Below, one piece after another: positions 1-11,639 of a stretch of 64,000 bases of DNA. The notes below the pieces were generated by a model, which ran no database searches, was not told the origin of the DNA, and worked only from the letters and a program-made list of their open reading frames with translations. Numbering within the stretch: position 1 is the first letter of the stretch; each line of letters starts with the position of its first letter. Made by a program: the position numbers and the translations under genes. Source of the stretch: Silene latifolia (taxonomy: Eukaryota > Streptophyta > Magnoliopsida > Caryophyllales > Caryophyllaceae); assembly GCF_048544455.1 (NCBI RefSeq), contig NC_133530.1, positions 20,079,748 through 20,143,747 of the forward strand, read 5' to 3'.

Positions 1-591
1 CCACCTATCGTATATTGTTTGAAGGCTAAAACCGTTTATAAGCTTTCTTGTTATGGTAATGAACACGGTCCATGGGTTGTTGAACTATGGGATATGTCCG
101 ATGATCGTATAAATGTCACTTCTCGGATTAATGTAGTGTTCGATTCTAGTTATGAGATTGGGACCATTGGGAGGGAGTTGAGGGCGCGGTGTCATCAGGA
201 TAGATACTTGGTGTTGACTGGAGACGAGGGTGGGCGAGGAGACCCGGTTTTGTACCTAGTTGTAAGGCATCATAACAGGGAGCTAGGCGTTTCTCAGACA
301 CGTGCAGTTGATGTGTTTAGGTTTGATTTGGTCGGGAACAAAATGAGTTATACGACAAAGCTTGATAATCACGCTTTCTTCATAGGGAAAAGAAGTGACT
401 CGTTTTCCATACCAGTTGAGCAATGTGGTCCTGGTGGGTTAAAACCCGATTCAGTTTATATAGCAGATGATTTAAGGGTGTTCGATCTGAAAGACGGATC
501 CATAATGCCTATCCTAGACACAGGGGATCTCTTGATGACGCGATTTCAGTCATTATGGATTCCTCCACCATCACACAACCAGGTCATTTAA
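1..591 (+). CDS. DUF295 family protein, type B, C-terminal part (cut by window edge)
   Basis: The reading frame is open from base 1 (PPIVYCLKAK...), so the 5' part lies outside the window; the first ATG here is internal. The protein shares with the other B-type genes the blocks NEHGPWVVELWD, RCHQDRYLVLTGDEGGRGDP, FRFDLVG and CGPGGLKPDSVYIADDLRVFDLKDGS, which form the DUF295 C-terminal region. The molecular function of DUF295 is not established; in Arabidopsis some members are targeted to organelles. The end differs from the paralogues: after WIPPPSHNQ the frame runs straight into GTCATTTAA. The gene ending at 17809 has about 25 more residues before the equivalent GTCATTTGA, so a short deletion removed the tail. 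Downstream sequence to about 800 matches the 3' flank of the 17809-19077 gene. Nothing visible inside is broken, but whether the whole gene is intact cannot be told. Confidence 0.85.
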   Translation, partial: PPIVYCLKAKTVYKLSCYGNEHGPWVVELWDMSDDRINVTSRINVVFDSSYEIGTIGRELRARCHQDRYLVLTGDEGGRGDPVLYLVVRHHNRELGVSQTRAVDVFRFDLVGNKMSYTTKLDNHAFFIGKRSDSFSIPVEQCGPGGLKPDSVYIADDLRVFDLKDGSIMPILDTGDLLMTRFQSLWIPPPSHNQVI

Positions 592-1110
592 ATCATTTGC
601 TTAAATGCTTAATTATTTCTTTGATTACGGAGTATGTAGTTGTGTTTACACATGACCGATCGACATGGGTACTGTTGCTTTTATTGGACTTTGATTTCTC
701 CTTTATTTCTGTTTTACCATTTGTTTCTTATACTTATCTTTCATCATTTACTATTATATCTGAAACTCCATTGGATTTTCATGGCTGATACTCAATGGAT
801 TGATACACAGAAATTACTACTGTACTACTGATTTGAGACGATTTTACACAATTACAATGAAAATTGATCACCAGAAACCGACTTATTTACTTCTTATAAT
901 TATCTTGCGTTTCTCATTGTTGTTGGGATTGCAAGGAGAAACGGTTACTGGATCTTTCAGTCGATTTGGGTGACTTTCAGCTCCAAGTCGTGTACAACCA
1001 CGCTAAGGAGCTAAGACTAATCCTCCATAAGCTTAACCCTTAGGCAAATGAATTAATCAAGGCATTGAAATATGTAGTATTTACTCAACGCTTATCGATT
1101 TGAAGTCAAT
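592..1110. other. 3' flank of the left-edge DUF295 gene
   Basis: No gene is visible. Bases 592 to about 800 resemble, in inverted orientation, the 3' flank of the DUF295 gene at 17809-19077, both reading CATTTGCTTAAATG and then TTTGATTA...GTGTTTACAC. This is shared 3' UTR and flank rather than coding sequence. The flank is cut at 1110 by a CACTA element and resumes at 5871. Confidence 0.6.
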
Positions 1111-1335
1111 CACTAGTAGAAAAAACACCTATTGCGTCAGTCGATTTACGTCGGTTCTACAAAAACTGACGCAAAAAGTACTTAGTTTTGGCGGGAATCC
1201 ATTTTTGCCCTATAGTCAAGGTTTTTTCGTCAGTTCTTGAAAAAAACTGACGTATATAATGCATCGGTTCTCAGCAAAACCGACGTATTTGATCAAATAC
1301 ATCAGTTATATTAATAAACCGACTTATTTGATATT
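1111..1335. repeat. Left TIR and subterminal repeats of the non-autonomous CACTA element
   Basis: Several copies of a motif close to GCGTCAGTT or its complement AACTGACGCA alternate in both orientations in the first 220 bases, diverging inwards. In CACTA elements such subterminal repeats are binding sites for the TnpA-type protein. That role is family knowledge; only the repeats themselves are seen here. Confidence 0.75.
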
Positions 1336-4300
1336 AAGTTTTTGCATCAGTTCTACGTGAAACAGATGCAAATAAAAACCATTGCCATACAAGTAAACAC
1401 CAGTACCTTTCCCATTCATTCCTTCGAAAAACGAATTAACACTCCTTGTACCTTTCCTCTATTCCTTCATTCAATCGACACCACATCACCGCCTCACCGC
1501 CTCACCGCCGACCTTCCGCCGACCCACTGACGCCTCGCCCCCGACCTACCGTCGACCCGCTGCCGCCGTCTTACTCTTATACTCATCTAATTCCTAATTT
1601 GATATTGGTATGATTTTTACTTAATTTTTTTGTTGGAAGTTCTTTTAATAGGTTTTATTATTGTTGTTTACATACAATTTTGTGTAGTAGTTGATTTGTT
1701 AGTATGAATTGAATGTGAATCTAGAATTGTTTTAGGGTTAGGGTTAGGTGAAATTGGGGGTTTTCTATTTTGATTAGTTGGTTTTGGTGGGTTAATTTCT
1801 GCTACATTGAAAGAGGAGTTTTTCGTTTGGGCATGAATGATGACACTGTTGTTGTGGTTTCAGATTTTAGTCATTGCATCATTATGTTGTCTGTGAACTG
1901 CAATATTCGAGAACGCTCACATAGCAGGCATGAACTCTTGCTTCTCCAATCACAATTTCCTCGCGTCCAAAGCCCTAATTATATCCCTGTTGGTTTAATT
2001 TGCTCTTTTTTTCACCGTTATTTTACTTTGATTATTACTTTATTAATTTTTGTAGTTATTACTTTCTTAGTTATGGAATATGCAAGGAGCTCTTACTTTC
2101 TTACTTTCTTACTTTGATTTGCCCTAATTATATCCCTGTTGGCATGAACTCTTACTTTCTTACTTTGATTTTAGTCATTGCATTATTATGTTGGTTTTGG
2201 TGGGTTAATTTTTGTATGTTCATTTAATTGATTTTTGTTCACTGGTATTTTACAATTAGACAAATTTCACTGTTTGTTTGTCAAATTTCACTTCTTTTTG
2301 ACATAAAAGTCATTCGATACAATAAATAATCCTAGCATTTACACACTAGCATTTCTATTCCTCAGCTCTATCAAGTATGGTACAAGGGTGTGACAGTACA
2401 GTTATGAGTTATGACTGATATTATTAACAATGAATAAGTTATGAGTCTTATCGCTATGACATTCGCAAATTAAATGTACAAAGTTTGCAGGCTAGCAATC
2501 TTGTATGGCATGTCGCAACACACATTGGCTTAGGCATCCTATGTTTTTGATATAAAGATCATCTTTCAAATTTTCAACCTCTGCAACACATTGGCTACTG
2601 TTTGTGCTGCTGGTGAAATGTTGTTGGCTTGATTGCTGCTGCTGCAGTGACTCCAGTGATAAAAGCAAAAGGCTACGGTTTACTCTATAACCGTAGCCAT
2701 TTATACTCATTAAAGAATGAAATAAAACCTTATCGGAAATCCCCATTCATTTTTCCTTTTCCAACCTTGTCACTCTCACACACTCTCAACCCTAACGTCC
2801 TCACCTCAAAAATCTCTCCGTCTCAATCTATGTAAAACCCCCAGAAATCCCCAATTTCATCCATCAACTGCAGCTGCACTGCAATTGCAATTGCAAACCC
2901 TAGTTCATCTCGTTTCTCCCTTTTCCCCTCTTTTTTTTTTATATTCCATCTTAATTAGTTGATTGTTTTCTGTGTTTATGCTACTTTTTCATCAAATCGT
3001 TTGAAAAACATCTTCAATCATGGTTAATTTTTCCATTTTTTGATTCAATTTATTTACTAAGAATGTTATGAATTTCGTTTTCTGAGGCATTGTGTTTGCC
3101 AGTACCCTGTGAAAAATTTGACGACTACCTAGCTGTCTCTTGGAAAATGTGGATTGGTTCCGCTGCTTTCTTAGCCTTACCTTCGTCAATCTTGGTATTT
3201 TTCTCCAGTCAATTGAAGTCTTTTGTTTCTTCTTTTCTATCTATGCACTTTCTCAATTATTACAACTTCATTGTGTTTTATTTCATGGGTTTTGCTAGTT
3301 TTGTCTATTACTGCTGTCTTTTTGCTAGTTTTTCCTGTAAATTCTAATGGGTTCTTGTCGTATTTGGGCGAAAAATACCAATTCGTGTTTCATCATTGTT
3401 TTCTATGGTTTTAAACTCAACAAACCAATGAATAATTTGTCTTAAGGGTGTTATTTGTGGTTTGCGAATGTTGTGCTTATTTTCAACAAACATTTGAATA
3501 ATTTTGAAGTCACCACCAGCTATAAAATTGATCATTCCTTTGCATTCGTTAAGCGTTTCATTTTCGAACCTGCGGATTTCTACCTTTCAAAGTTGTCTGC
3601 TTTAATCCTAATAATTGCTCTTTTTTGAAGTCGACTGCAGGCTTGAAGTTATGGCTCTCTCCCTCAAACGTTACACTAAATCACGACCAGATTTCGACAG
3701 CGGTTTATATTATTTATTGACAGAAAGGTGACTTCTTTAATTTATTCACCAACTTAGTTTTGTAATTGTAGTCTCTTGCAGTAATTTAACAGCGGTCTAT
3801 ATCATTTAGTAATGTTTTTATTATGTAGATCATAGTTTAATCTTGCAATGTAGATGAATACAAGTTGATCTATGTTGCCTTTCTTCAGATTCTGTTGTCA
3901 GTTCTTTTCTACATTTATTGCTCAATCTTGTGTTGCTAATCTTGCTTTGTTGGACTGCATAATATACTCCATGTAAAAGTTGACATCTCTTGAGGCCTTA
4001 GCACTACATATATCTCACTTCGTGGTTGAAAATCTCTCATTTCCTACATTTTGTCGCCAAATCTTTAGTCTTCAACTCTTTAGTCTTTATATCTTTTCAT
4101 TTTTTGTTGGTTGACGGATTTGATTACTCAAACTCGTTTACATGGTTTGAATTTTACAATCCTCTTATACAGAAAGATGGCCCTTATTTGTGATGTAAGT
4201 AATCTCTCTAGAATGCATGATGCTAGATAAATGCACCCTAAACCTGAATGGTGTTTCTTTTGCTGCCAATCAGATGGTTCGGTCATGGCACATAATTGGA

Positions 4301-5499
4301 CGTCTTGGTTGCTGTAATTCACTAAATATGCAGGTAATAGTTCTATTCAAAATGTAGAAATCCATCTCTCGAGGTAATAGTGTAATACTATTGAACTTTA
4401 ATTTGGGGTTCTGAAAAGCTAAGGCGGAAATCCACGGATTTCAGAAAAGTTGAGCATTTAGGAAAGACGAATATTTTTTTTTGCATGCCATGTACTATTC
4501 CTTTATGCGTTAACATCATTGGCGCGGGCTTGGGAGTTCACCGAACTCTAGATCAATTTTGATTTTTGACAGAGCTGATCTCGAGGTTTCTACAAACTGT
4601 CTTAGATCATCTACTGCCGCGTGTGAGACCTGGTCGACCAGCAGTGTTGGTCATCTCCACTCCCTCAAAACCATTCCAAAATATTCATGAGGGGTATACT
4701 CATCTTATGTAATTTTCATTGCTTATAATGCTCGTCATTGTGAACATCTCACAGGAGTCATTTAATAAATTAATTGTCATATTGGAATGTATAGGTACTT
4801 GATCAATCCAAACATAGAAATAGTAAGATGTTTTGGGACGGAATACGGTGCTGAAGAGCTGAAGAGAAGTGCGCGTTAATTGATGCAAGTGCCGAGTATT
4901 ATATGCACCTCAAAGGCTCAAAGTAAGACACTGAGACGTAATAGCCAGTTATTGTATATCCTATCCATTGATTGGATGATTTTGAAGTTGTTGGCGAATC
5001 TGATCTAACATATCATGCATTTAAATCTCATAGTAATCAGCGAACTTGAACTTCCCCATACAAAATCGAACACACTTAAATTGGCTTGATGAAAATGTTT
5101 TTTTTTGTATTAGCCTTGATGAAAATATTTTTTGTATCAGCCTTGATGAAAATATTGCTTGATTTGTGATTATAAGAGGTGACAAGGCTAAAGTGAAGAT
5201 CAAGGAGTACGAGTTGCTAAGGAAGAATTTAAGTGACACTGGCTGCCTTTGGATTCAATTATCAATATGGCAAGGATACTCTTATGGCTAAGTATGGATT
5301 TGAAAGTGGAGTCGTTGATGAAGCATTGTTTTATATTTTTGTTGATAGGTTAGTTGGTTAAAGATCTTTAGGTAATTGACTTTGAATAATCGGTTTGTAT
5401 AAAGATATTTGTTAATTATCAAATCATCTTTCGTTTGTGGTATTCAGATTGTGAGTTTCATATAATTTCAGTAGCAAATTTTTATATAAAAAAAAGCAT

Positions 5500-5870
5500 T
5501 AATAAATTGCGTCGGTTCTTGAAAGAAATGAGAAAAATGAATTGGCCCTAAAACAAAATATCAATTGCATCAGTTATGATAACAAATGACGCAAAAAATA
5601 AAGAAAATGCATCGGTTCTATAAAGAACTGATGCAAATGTTGAAGCATTTGCGTCAGTTGTACATACAATTGCGTCAGTTTTTAAAACATAACTGACGCA
5701 AATGGTTCTTTTTTGCGTCAGTTTTTAAATACAACTGACGCAAATGGTGAACTTTTTGCGTCAGTTCCACAACTGACGCATAGCAAATACGACCCCTCAA
5801 TATACGTCAGGCCAAAACTGACGCAAAAGGCCCTATATAACTGACGCAATAGGGGTTTTTTCCATTAGTG
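5500..5870. repeat. Right TIR and subterminal repeats of the non-autonomous CACTA element
   Basis: At least ten GCGTCAGTT or AACTGACGCA copies lie between about 5505 and 5855, often as facing pairs around short spacers (for example 5660-5705 and 5720-5745), so they could form hairpins. The density is higher than at the left end. Confidence 0.8.
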
Positions 5871-6981
5871 AATGTGACGCTAATTGATTAGAAGAAAATT
5901 GAGGGAGGGTAAAAGCAACATAATCCACGCTTACCTCTATGAGTAGTTGATTTTGAGAATATCAGTCGCAATTCGAATGAACTGAGGGAAGTCTAAGTAA
6001 CACGGCGGTCTTCCAAAAGAATCCATCATTCATAATTTTCATATACAAAATCCCTGAACGTATGAAAATGAAATGAACGCAGAGACGACTATCGTCTAAA
6101 CAAAAGCCTTTCCTTTATCCGTAACTTGTACCAACCAGTTTTTATAAGACAGGATTTGAAGTTACAGAATCAAGACACTTTTCAGAAACTGTTACAGAAA
6201 TGAATCCATCTTCCTTTTAATTGTAAATGGGCACTTGAGATTATGCAAAGTTTTGACAAAATCGTGAAAATCGTATGTGTACGAGTAAAGTGTGTAGGTG
6301 AAATTAAAACCACAATCCTCCACGTAATTTTGTAAAACAGAACATAGACATCCTGGTAAAATAGAAGACATCCTTCAATTCATGTAATTTTGTATTGTCC
6401 ATTTGCTCGACAAGTATCGAAGCTTAACATATATAGCGTCTTTTCAAAAGTAATACTCCATTTGAGAGCGATTATCTTCAGGTCATCACACCCTTAAATA
6501 ATAATGCCGCTATGTACAATTCTTCAGGATTAATTATAGATGATATTTAGCGCGTGTTTTACAGCAACCAAATATTTAAGATCTTCCAACTTTGAAAGTT
6601 ACAGTAGCAGAACAGAGTAAAACTATAATAAAACGGATATTTTGTAGGAGTTTTGGTATCGATTTTGAGATACCGGGAAGGACTTATCAAACCCGCCAAG
6701 GCAAATATATTTGAACTCATCGTCGCTTCTCGCTTGTAACATAATTTGCTTGTTTCTACCATCTTAATAAATAAAAAGACGAGTAGGCAGTTTAAAGAAC
6801 CATTTTACTTTAATTCGACACAACAATGATAGAGAAAATAATAGCGTCGTCATTTTATTATTGTAAATAAAAAGCAGAAACAAAAATAGAAAGAGTGGAA
6901 ACCAATTAGTGGCATTATATTGTGGACTCTTCATCGGAATCATCGCCTTCAATAATATACTTTCTCCATTTCTTACCTTTT
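5871..6981. other. Intergenic flank between convergent DUF295 genes
   Basis: No gene is seen. Bases about 5882-6000 match about 17410-17518 in inverted orientation (AAAATTGAGGGAGGGTAAAAGCAACATAAT in one, AAAATTGAGAGAGTAAAAGCAACATAAT in the other), followed by GAGAATATCAG. That segment lies downstream of the 17.8-kb gene, so here it belongs to the displaced 3' flank of the left-edge gene. The remainder is AT-rich; short open frames at 6559-7012 have no recognisable content and are not called. Confidence 0.55.
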
Positions 6982-7363
6982 TCAATCGCTCGGGGTTGGT
7001 GGAGGAATCCATAATGATTGAAATCGTGTTGTCGAGAGATCTCCCGTGTCTAAAATAGGTGTTATAGATCCGTCTTTCAAATCAAACACCCTTAAATCAT
7101 CTGCTATATAAACCGAATCTGGCTTTAACCCACCAGGACCACATTGCTCAACTGGTACGGAAAACGAGTCACTTCCTTGCCCTATGAAAAACGCGTGATC
7201 TTCAAGCTTTTTCGTATAACTCATCTTCCCACCGACCAAATCAAACCTAAACACGTCCACTGCACGCGTCTGAGGAACGCCTAGCTCCCTATTGTGGTGC
7301 CTTACTACGAGGTACAATACCGGGTCTCCTCGCCCACCCTCGTCTCCAGTCAACACCAAATAT
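6982..7363 (-). pseudogene. DUF295 type B gene, C-terminal piece, split off by a CACTA insertion
   Basis: This minus-strand piece encodes LVLTGDEGGRGDP to WIPPPTPSD, the C-terminal third of a B-type DUF295 protein. Its 5' border is base 7363, where the CACTA end begins; the rest of the gene continues at 13969-14735 in the same orientation. The flanking triplet TAT is present on both sides, and the two pieces meet exactly at the codons for RCHQDRY and LVLTGD. One base is missing in a run of C near the 3' end (CCAACCCCGAGC against CCAACCCCCGAGC in relatives), so the frame stops at PSD instead of running through an EQI...GKRW tail. The piece has no start of its own and is probably not translated as such. 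Confidence 0.9.
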
Positions 7364-7372
7364 CACTACAAG

Positions 7373-7620
7373 AAAACAGCTGCTTAGCGACCAACCATGG
7401 CGACCAAGCGTATATTAGTTTCTAACTCGCAACCAATTATTTTTTAGTCGCTAATTAGAGACCATTTTGCTATTAGTTGCTAAGTTGGTCACAATTTAGC
7501 GACTTAATGTCCATTTGTTGCTAAATTAGTTGCCCTTTAACAACCATTCTATATTTAGTTGCTAATTTAGTTGCTAAGTTGCAACTATTTTATACAGTAA
7601 TTAGTTTCTAACTTAATTAC
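7373..7620. repeat. Left subterminal repeats of the CACTA element
   Basis: Short motifs close to TTAGTTGCTAA and GCGACCAA occur about every 15-25 bases in both orientations. The same motifs fill about 13560-13950 at the other end. In the En/Spm family such repeats bind the TnpA protein during transposition. Confidence 0.8.
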
Positions 7621-7699
7621 CATAAAACTAATTTGCATTTCATGTTATTTTTTTTATTTTTTTATTTTTTTTTTTGACAATTTTTTTTTTTAAATGTTA

Positions 7700-7974
7700 C
7701 TCCCTCCTATTCCGAATAAGTGTCCCATTTGGACAATGACACGAAAATTAAGGAATATAGTTAAAATAATGAAAATTATTGTATAGGGGTAAGAATATAT
7801 GAGTTAAATACTGAAAAGTATTGAATATGATGGGTTATGGGTGATTTGGGTGGTAAATAAAGAAAAGAGTTAAGGGTAGGAAAGTAAAAAAATCATGTCC
7901 AAATATGACAAATGGGACAGTTATATGAATAGACGGAAATGGCAAATGGGACAGTTATTTAAAATAAGAGGGAG
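7700..7974. mobile_element. Stowaway-like MITE nested in the CACTA element
   Basis: The ends are CTCCCTCCTATTCCGAATAA and, reverse-complemented, CTCCCTCTTATTTTAAATAA. Both are followed by a TGTCCCATTTG block, and TA dinucleotides flank both sides (7698-7699 and 7975-7976). At 275 bp without coding capacity it fits the Stowaway group of Tc1/mariner MITEs. Confidence 0.85.
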
Positions 7975-8587
7975 TATGTGTTTTGGTGGGAGTCTAAAGA
8001 CACCATTTAGGCGGCAGTTTTCCCCCCCAAAACTTATTATTTCCCTCCACAATAAAAAAAGAAAAATAGAAAATTAGAACCTACAAAGTTCTTAGCCGCA
8101 TAATCACCTACATAATTCATTTGGTTCTTAGCACAATCCCCTTCTTCGTTGCTATTCTTTGGATTGTCAGGTATCTACTAACTTTTTTTCTAGTACTCTT
8201 TAATTTGTCCCTCTCATTCTCAATTTCAGTCTATTGAAATTCATATTTAATTAGGGTTCATAGTCCTAAGAAAAAAAGATGTTGTCTATCTAGAATACAG
8301 ATATTTTAGTCTTGTTTTCAGTTTACAATTTGTTGTCTGAAATTCCTATGTCTAATTAGGAAACTAAAATTGCATGCTTGAGATTGATAATTAAACTTGT
8401 CATTACCTGTAAAGCACATGTCTTTCCGTCTGATTCTAGTATTTGAGTTCAGAATTGTTCCTCAAATTGGTTTGTCTTTTTCTGTTTGTTAAGTTGTTAG
8501 TAATTTTTTTATGCTTTTGATAGTTACATCTAAACCTTTGTTGTTCTATTATACTCTTTGTTGGAATTTATATGTCTAGTGTCCAAG

Positions 8588-11445
8588 ATGGTTGATCGGG
8601 AGTGGATGTACAATAGACTAGATGAAGATGGTTATCTTAGAAATGAGTTTGTTGCTGGGGTAGATACTTTTATAAAGTATGCTTGTAACCAGGAAAATTT
8701 TAAACAATACCCTTTATTAAAATGCCCTTGTTCTAATTGCTGGAATAAGCCATATATGGAAGTTGACTCAGTTAAATTACACTTATATAAGAATGGGTAT
8801 CGTGATAACTACTCTTGTTGGAGTTGTCATGGTGAAACATACATAGAAGCTCAGTCAAGTAGTGCAGTAAGGAGTCAGTTAAACCCTTATCGAGATATGG
8901 TCATGGATTCATATGTCCCAATAAGTGAAGTGTCCATTGACGAGGGTTTAGAAGATGGTGAAGAGCCTCCGAACCAACAAGCAAGACGGTTTTTTGATAT
9001 GTTAAAAAATGCGGAGAAACCTTTATATGATGGTTGCAAGAAATCTTTGTTGTCAATGGCCTCAAGGATGATAAATTTGAAGTGTGAATTCAACATTCCT
9101 CATCGTGCAATAGATGGTTTTGCTTCTTTTGTGAAAGAAGCATGCCCAGATAATAATTTAATGACGGAATCATTTTATGCTACCAGAAAGTTAGTAAAGG
9201 GTCTTGAACTTCCACATATTAAGATTGATGTATGTCGCGAAGGGTGTGTCTTGTTTTGGAACGAAAATGCTCATTTGGAGAAATGTGGTTCATGTGATGC
9301 TGAACGATTTAAAAAAAAAGCGAATGGTAAGCTTATTCCTGAAGAATTTATGATATATTTCCCAATCACAGCTAGACTGCAGAGGCTGTACGCAGCTAAA
9401 AGCACAGCTTCTTATATGAGTTGGCATAGTGAGTATCCACAAAACAATGAAACGATGTCACATCCACGCGACGGTGAGGCGTGGAAACACTTTGATGCCA
9501 CATATCCCGATTTTGCTGCTGAACCACGCAATGTGAGACTTGGATTATGCACGGATGGATTCAATCCATTTGGAAAATTTGGGAATTACTCATGTTGGCC
9601 AGTTATTCTTGCACCGTATAATCTGCCCCCGTTACTTTGCATGAAAAGGCAGACCTTGTTTCTAAGTATGATTATTCCTGGTCCAAAAAATCCAAAAGGG
9701 AAGCTTGATGTATATTTGCAGCCTTTAGTTGAAGAATTGAAGCACTTGTGGAATGTTGGGGCAATCACTTACGATGCTTCCAAAAAGAGAAATTTTAATA
9801 TGAAAGCAGCACTCTTGTGGACTATTAGTGATTTTCCCGCATACGGCATGCTTTCGGGTTGGAGTACGGCGGGAAGGTTGGCATGTCCCTATTGCATGGA
9901 GAAATCAAAGTCTTTCTATCTTAAACATAGCCAAAAACAAACTTGGTTTGATTGTCATCGACCATTTCTACATCCAGATCATGTGTTTCGCAACAATAAA
10001 AGTAGTTTTGTGAAAAACAAAGTAGATCACTCCACACCTCCACCAAGGCTAGATGGAGAAGATATTTGGAAGCGTGTGTCAGACTTGCCTAAAGCTACTG
10101 AGTATAATCATTCATGCGAGAAAAGTGCCAAGCACAATTGGACAAAACAAAGTATACTCTGGGAACTTCCATATTGGAGCAAACTTCTAATTCGCCATAA
10201 TTTAGATGTAATGCATATCGAGAAGAACTTTTTCGATCAACTTATTAACACAATAATGGATGTTAAGGGTAAAACCAAAGATACCAAGAAGACAAGAAAA
10301 GATTTAGCAGTTCATTGTAAGCGTCGAAAGTTACACCTTCATGACAACTCGAAAGAGACAATGCCTCATGCTCCTTTTGTGTTGTCCAAGGAGAAAAGGA
10401 AAGTTCTTTGCAAATGGGTACTCGACCTTAGGTTTCCTGACGGTTATGCGTCTAATCATCACAAACATTTTACTACCTTTCTTAATTTTATCTATTTGTG
10501 AAAGTCTTATTGATAGTCATTCTGTTTGAAAGGGTATTTGAGACGGAGTTGAAAAAATTACATCCGCGAGTACGTCCTAATGAGATATGGGACAAGTTTG
10601 CAGACCAATTTCCGGAATGGTTAAAACAATATGTAAGTATATTACCTTACCTTAGAACGTTACATTTGTACTATCTTATAATATTTACTTCGATAATGTT
10701 TTCATATATACTCCGACAATTGTAGGTTACAAAGTCGGAACATATCAAGACAGATCTTATTAAGACCCTTGCCATCGGTCCTTACAAATCTGTACGAAGA
10801 TATGATCATTACTACATTAATGGTTATAATTTTCATACTTACTCTTATGGGAAGAACAAGGCCACGATGAATTATGGCGTATGCGTGAGGAGCTTGCAAG
10901 GATCAAATTACTATGGGATTCTGCAGGATGTGTTTGAGTTGGTTTATAGTGGAGAAACAAGAAGTTATAAGACAATATTGTTTAAATGTGACTGGTTTGA
11001 CTCGGGTAATGGTACAAAAGTGCATCCACAGTACAAACTTGTTGAGGTGAATCACACTAAAAAGTATTCCAAGTACGATCCATTTGTTTTGGCTTTTCAA
11101 GTTCAACAGGTATATTTTGCGCCTTACCCAAGCCTTAAGAAAGACAAAGATTGTTGGTGGGCTGTGTTCCCGGTGAAAGTGAGATCAACAATTGATATTC
11201 CTAAAGTCCAAATAGCATTCCAAGAAGAGGTCATCGATGACCCACCTTTGCTGTCGAATCCTAATGATGGTATGGACGAAATTGGGGTGAGGGATGGATT
11301 TGAAGAAGCGGTATTGCTTGATGAAAATGATGATGATGTTCAAATTGAGTTGGAAATAGATGAGGAGGACGAATTATTAGCTGATAATGAAACGAGTAGT
11401 GATGAGTTTGAAAGTGACGACTTTGAAGAGAGTCTTTCTGATTAA
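8588..11445 (+). CDS. TNP2-like CACTA transposase, internally deleted
   Basis: Start chosen at ATG 8588 (MVDREWMYNRLDEDGYLRN), because a transposase-associated domain with a CPCSNC cysteine motif follows at once; an upstream in-frame ATG at 8558 adds ten unlikely residues. The transposase_21/Tnp2 domain follows, with LCTDGFNPFG, the ACPYCMEKSKSF zinc-like motif and HNLDVMHIEKNFFDQL. The frame stops at 10499-10501, soon after RFPDGYASN. The next homologous piece (FERVFETELKKLHPRV...) appears at about 10528-10632, then an intron (GTAAGT...TGTAG, 10633-10725). The last exon, 10726-11445, encodes a DUF4216-like domain and a highly acidic tail. The DUF4218 region normally found between Tnp2 and the C-terminal part is missing. 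The product would cut and join the element ends in the nucleus, but this copy is probably defective. Confidence 0.85.
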
Positions 11446-11639
11446 GATGCTGTAGATGCTTAAGTTTTTTTATGTTTTGGACAGTCATTTATGTTACTTT
11501 ATTTGTCTGCTTTATTTATTCACATTTCGCATTATTAAAGTACCATTGCACTCGGTTATGTTACGTACTTCATTTGTGTGTTCATTTGTGTTATTTTTTT
11601 ATAAGATTTAATGATTATGCCTGCCTTTTGGAAAGATAG

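Larger units (their letters stand above)
1111..5870. mobile_element. Non-autonomous CACTA (En/Spm-type) transposon, 4.76 kb
   Basis: The left end reads CACTAGTAGAAAAAACACCT and the right end, reverse-complemented, CACTAATGGAAAAAACCCCT; both continue ATTGCGTCAG. The element is flanked by the same triplet AAT at 1108-1110 and 5871-5873, the 3-bp target duplication expected of CACTA elements. Subterminal repeats of GCGTCAGTT and its complement are dense at both ends. I find no transposase-like reading frame; the longest frames are about 115 codons and look like noise. It must therefore depend on transposase made elsewhere. The interior is AT-rich and looks like acquired non-coding plant DNA, including a stretch near 2740-2930 that resembles a gene leader (CT-rich, AACCCTAA). 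Confidence 0.9.

Noticed and set aside
1735..1750. TTTTAGGGTTAGGGTTAGG, telomere-like
   Set aside because: Only two or three partial units inside a CACTA element, and not the plant TTTAGGG array; no telomeric or interstitial telomere block.
3090..3414. Hydrophobic frames inside the non-autonomous CACTA element
   Set aside because: T-rich intronic-type sequence gives hydrophobic residues by composition; no conserved motif, and frames overlap each other.
6764..7012. Frame continuing NPERLKKVRNGESILLKAM past the DUF295 stop
   Set aside because: It is the continuation of the DUF295 3' end in the frame before the 1-bp deletion, followed by UTR; not a separate gene.
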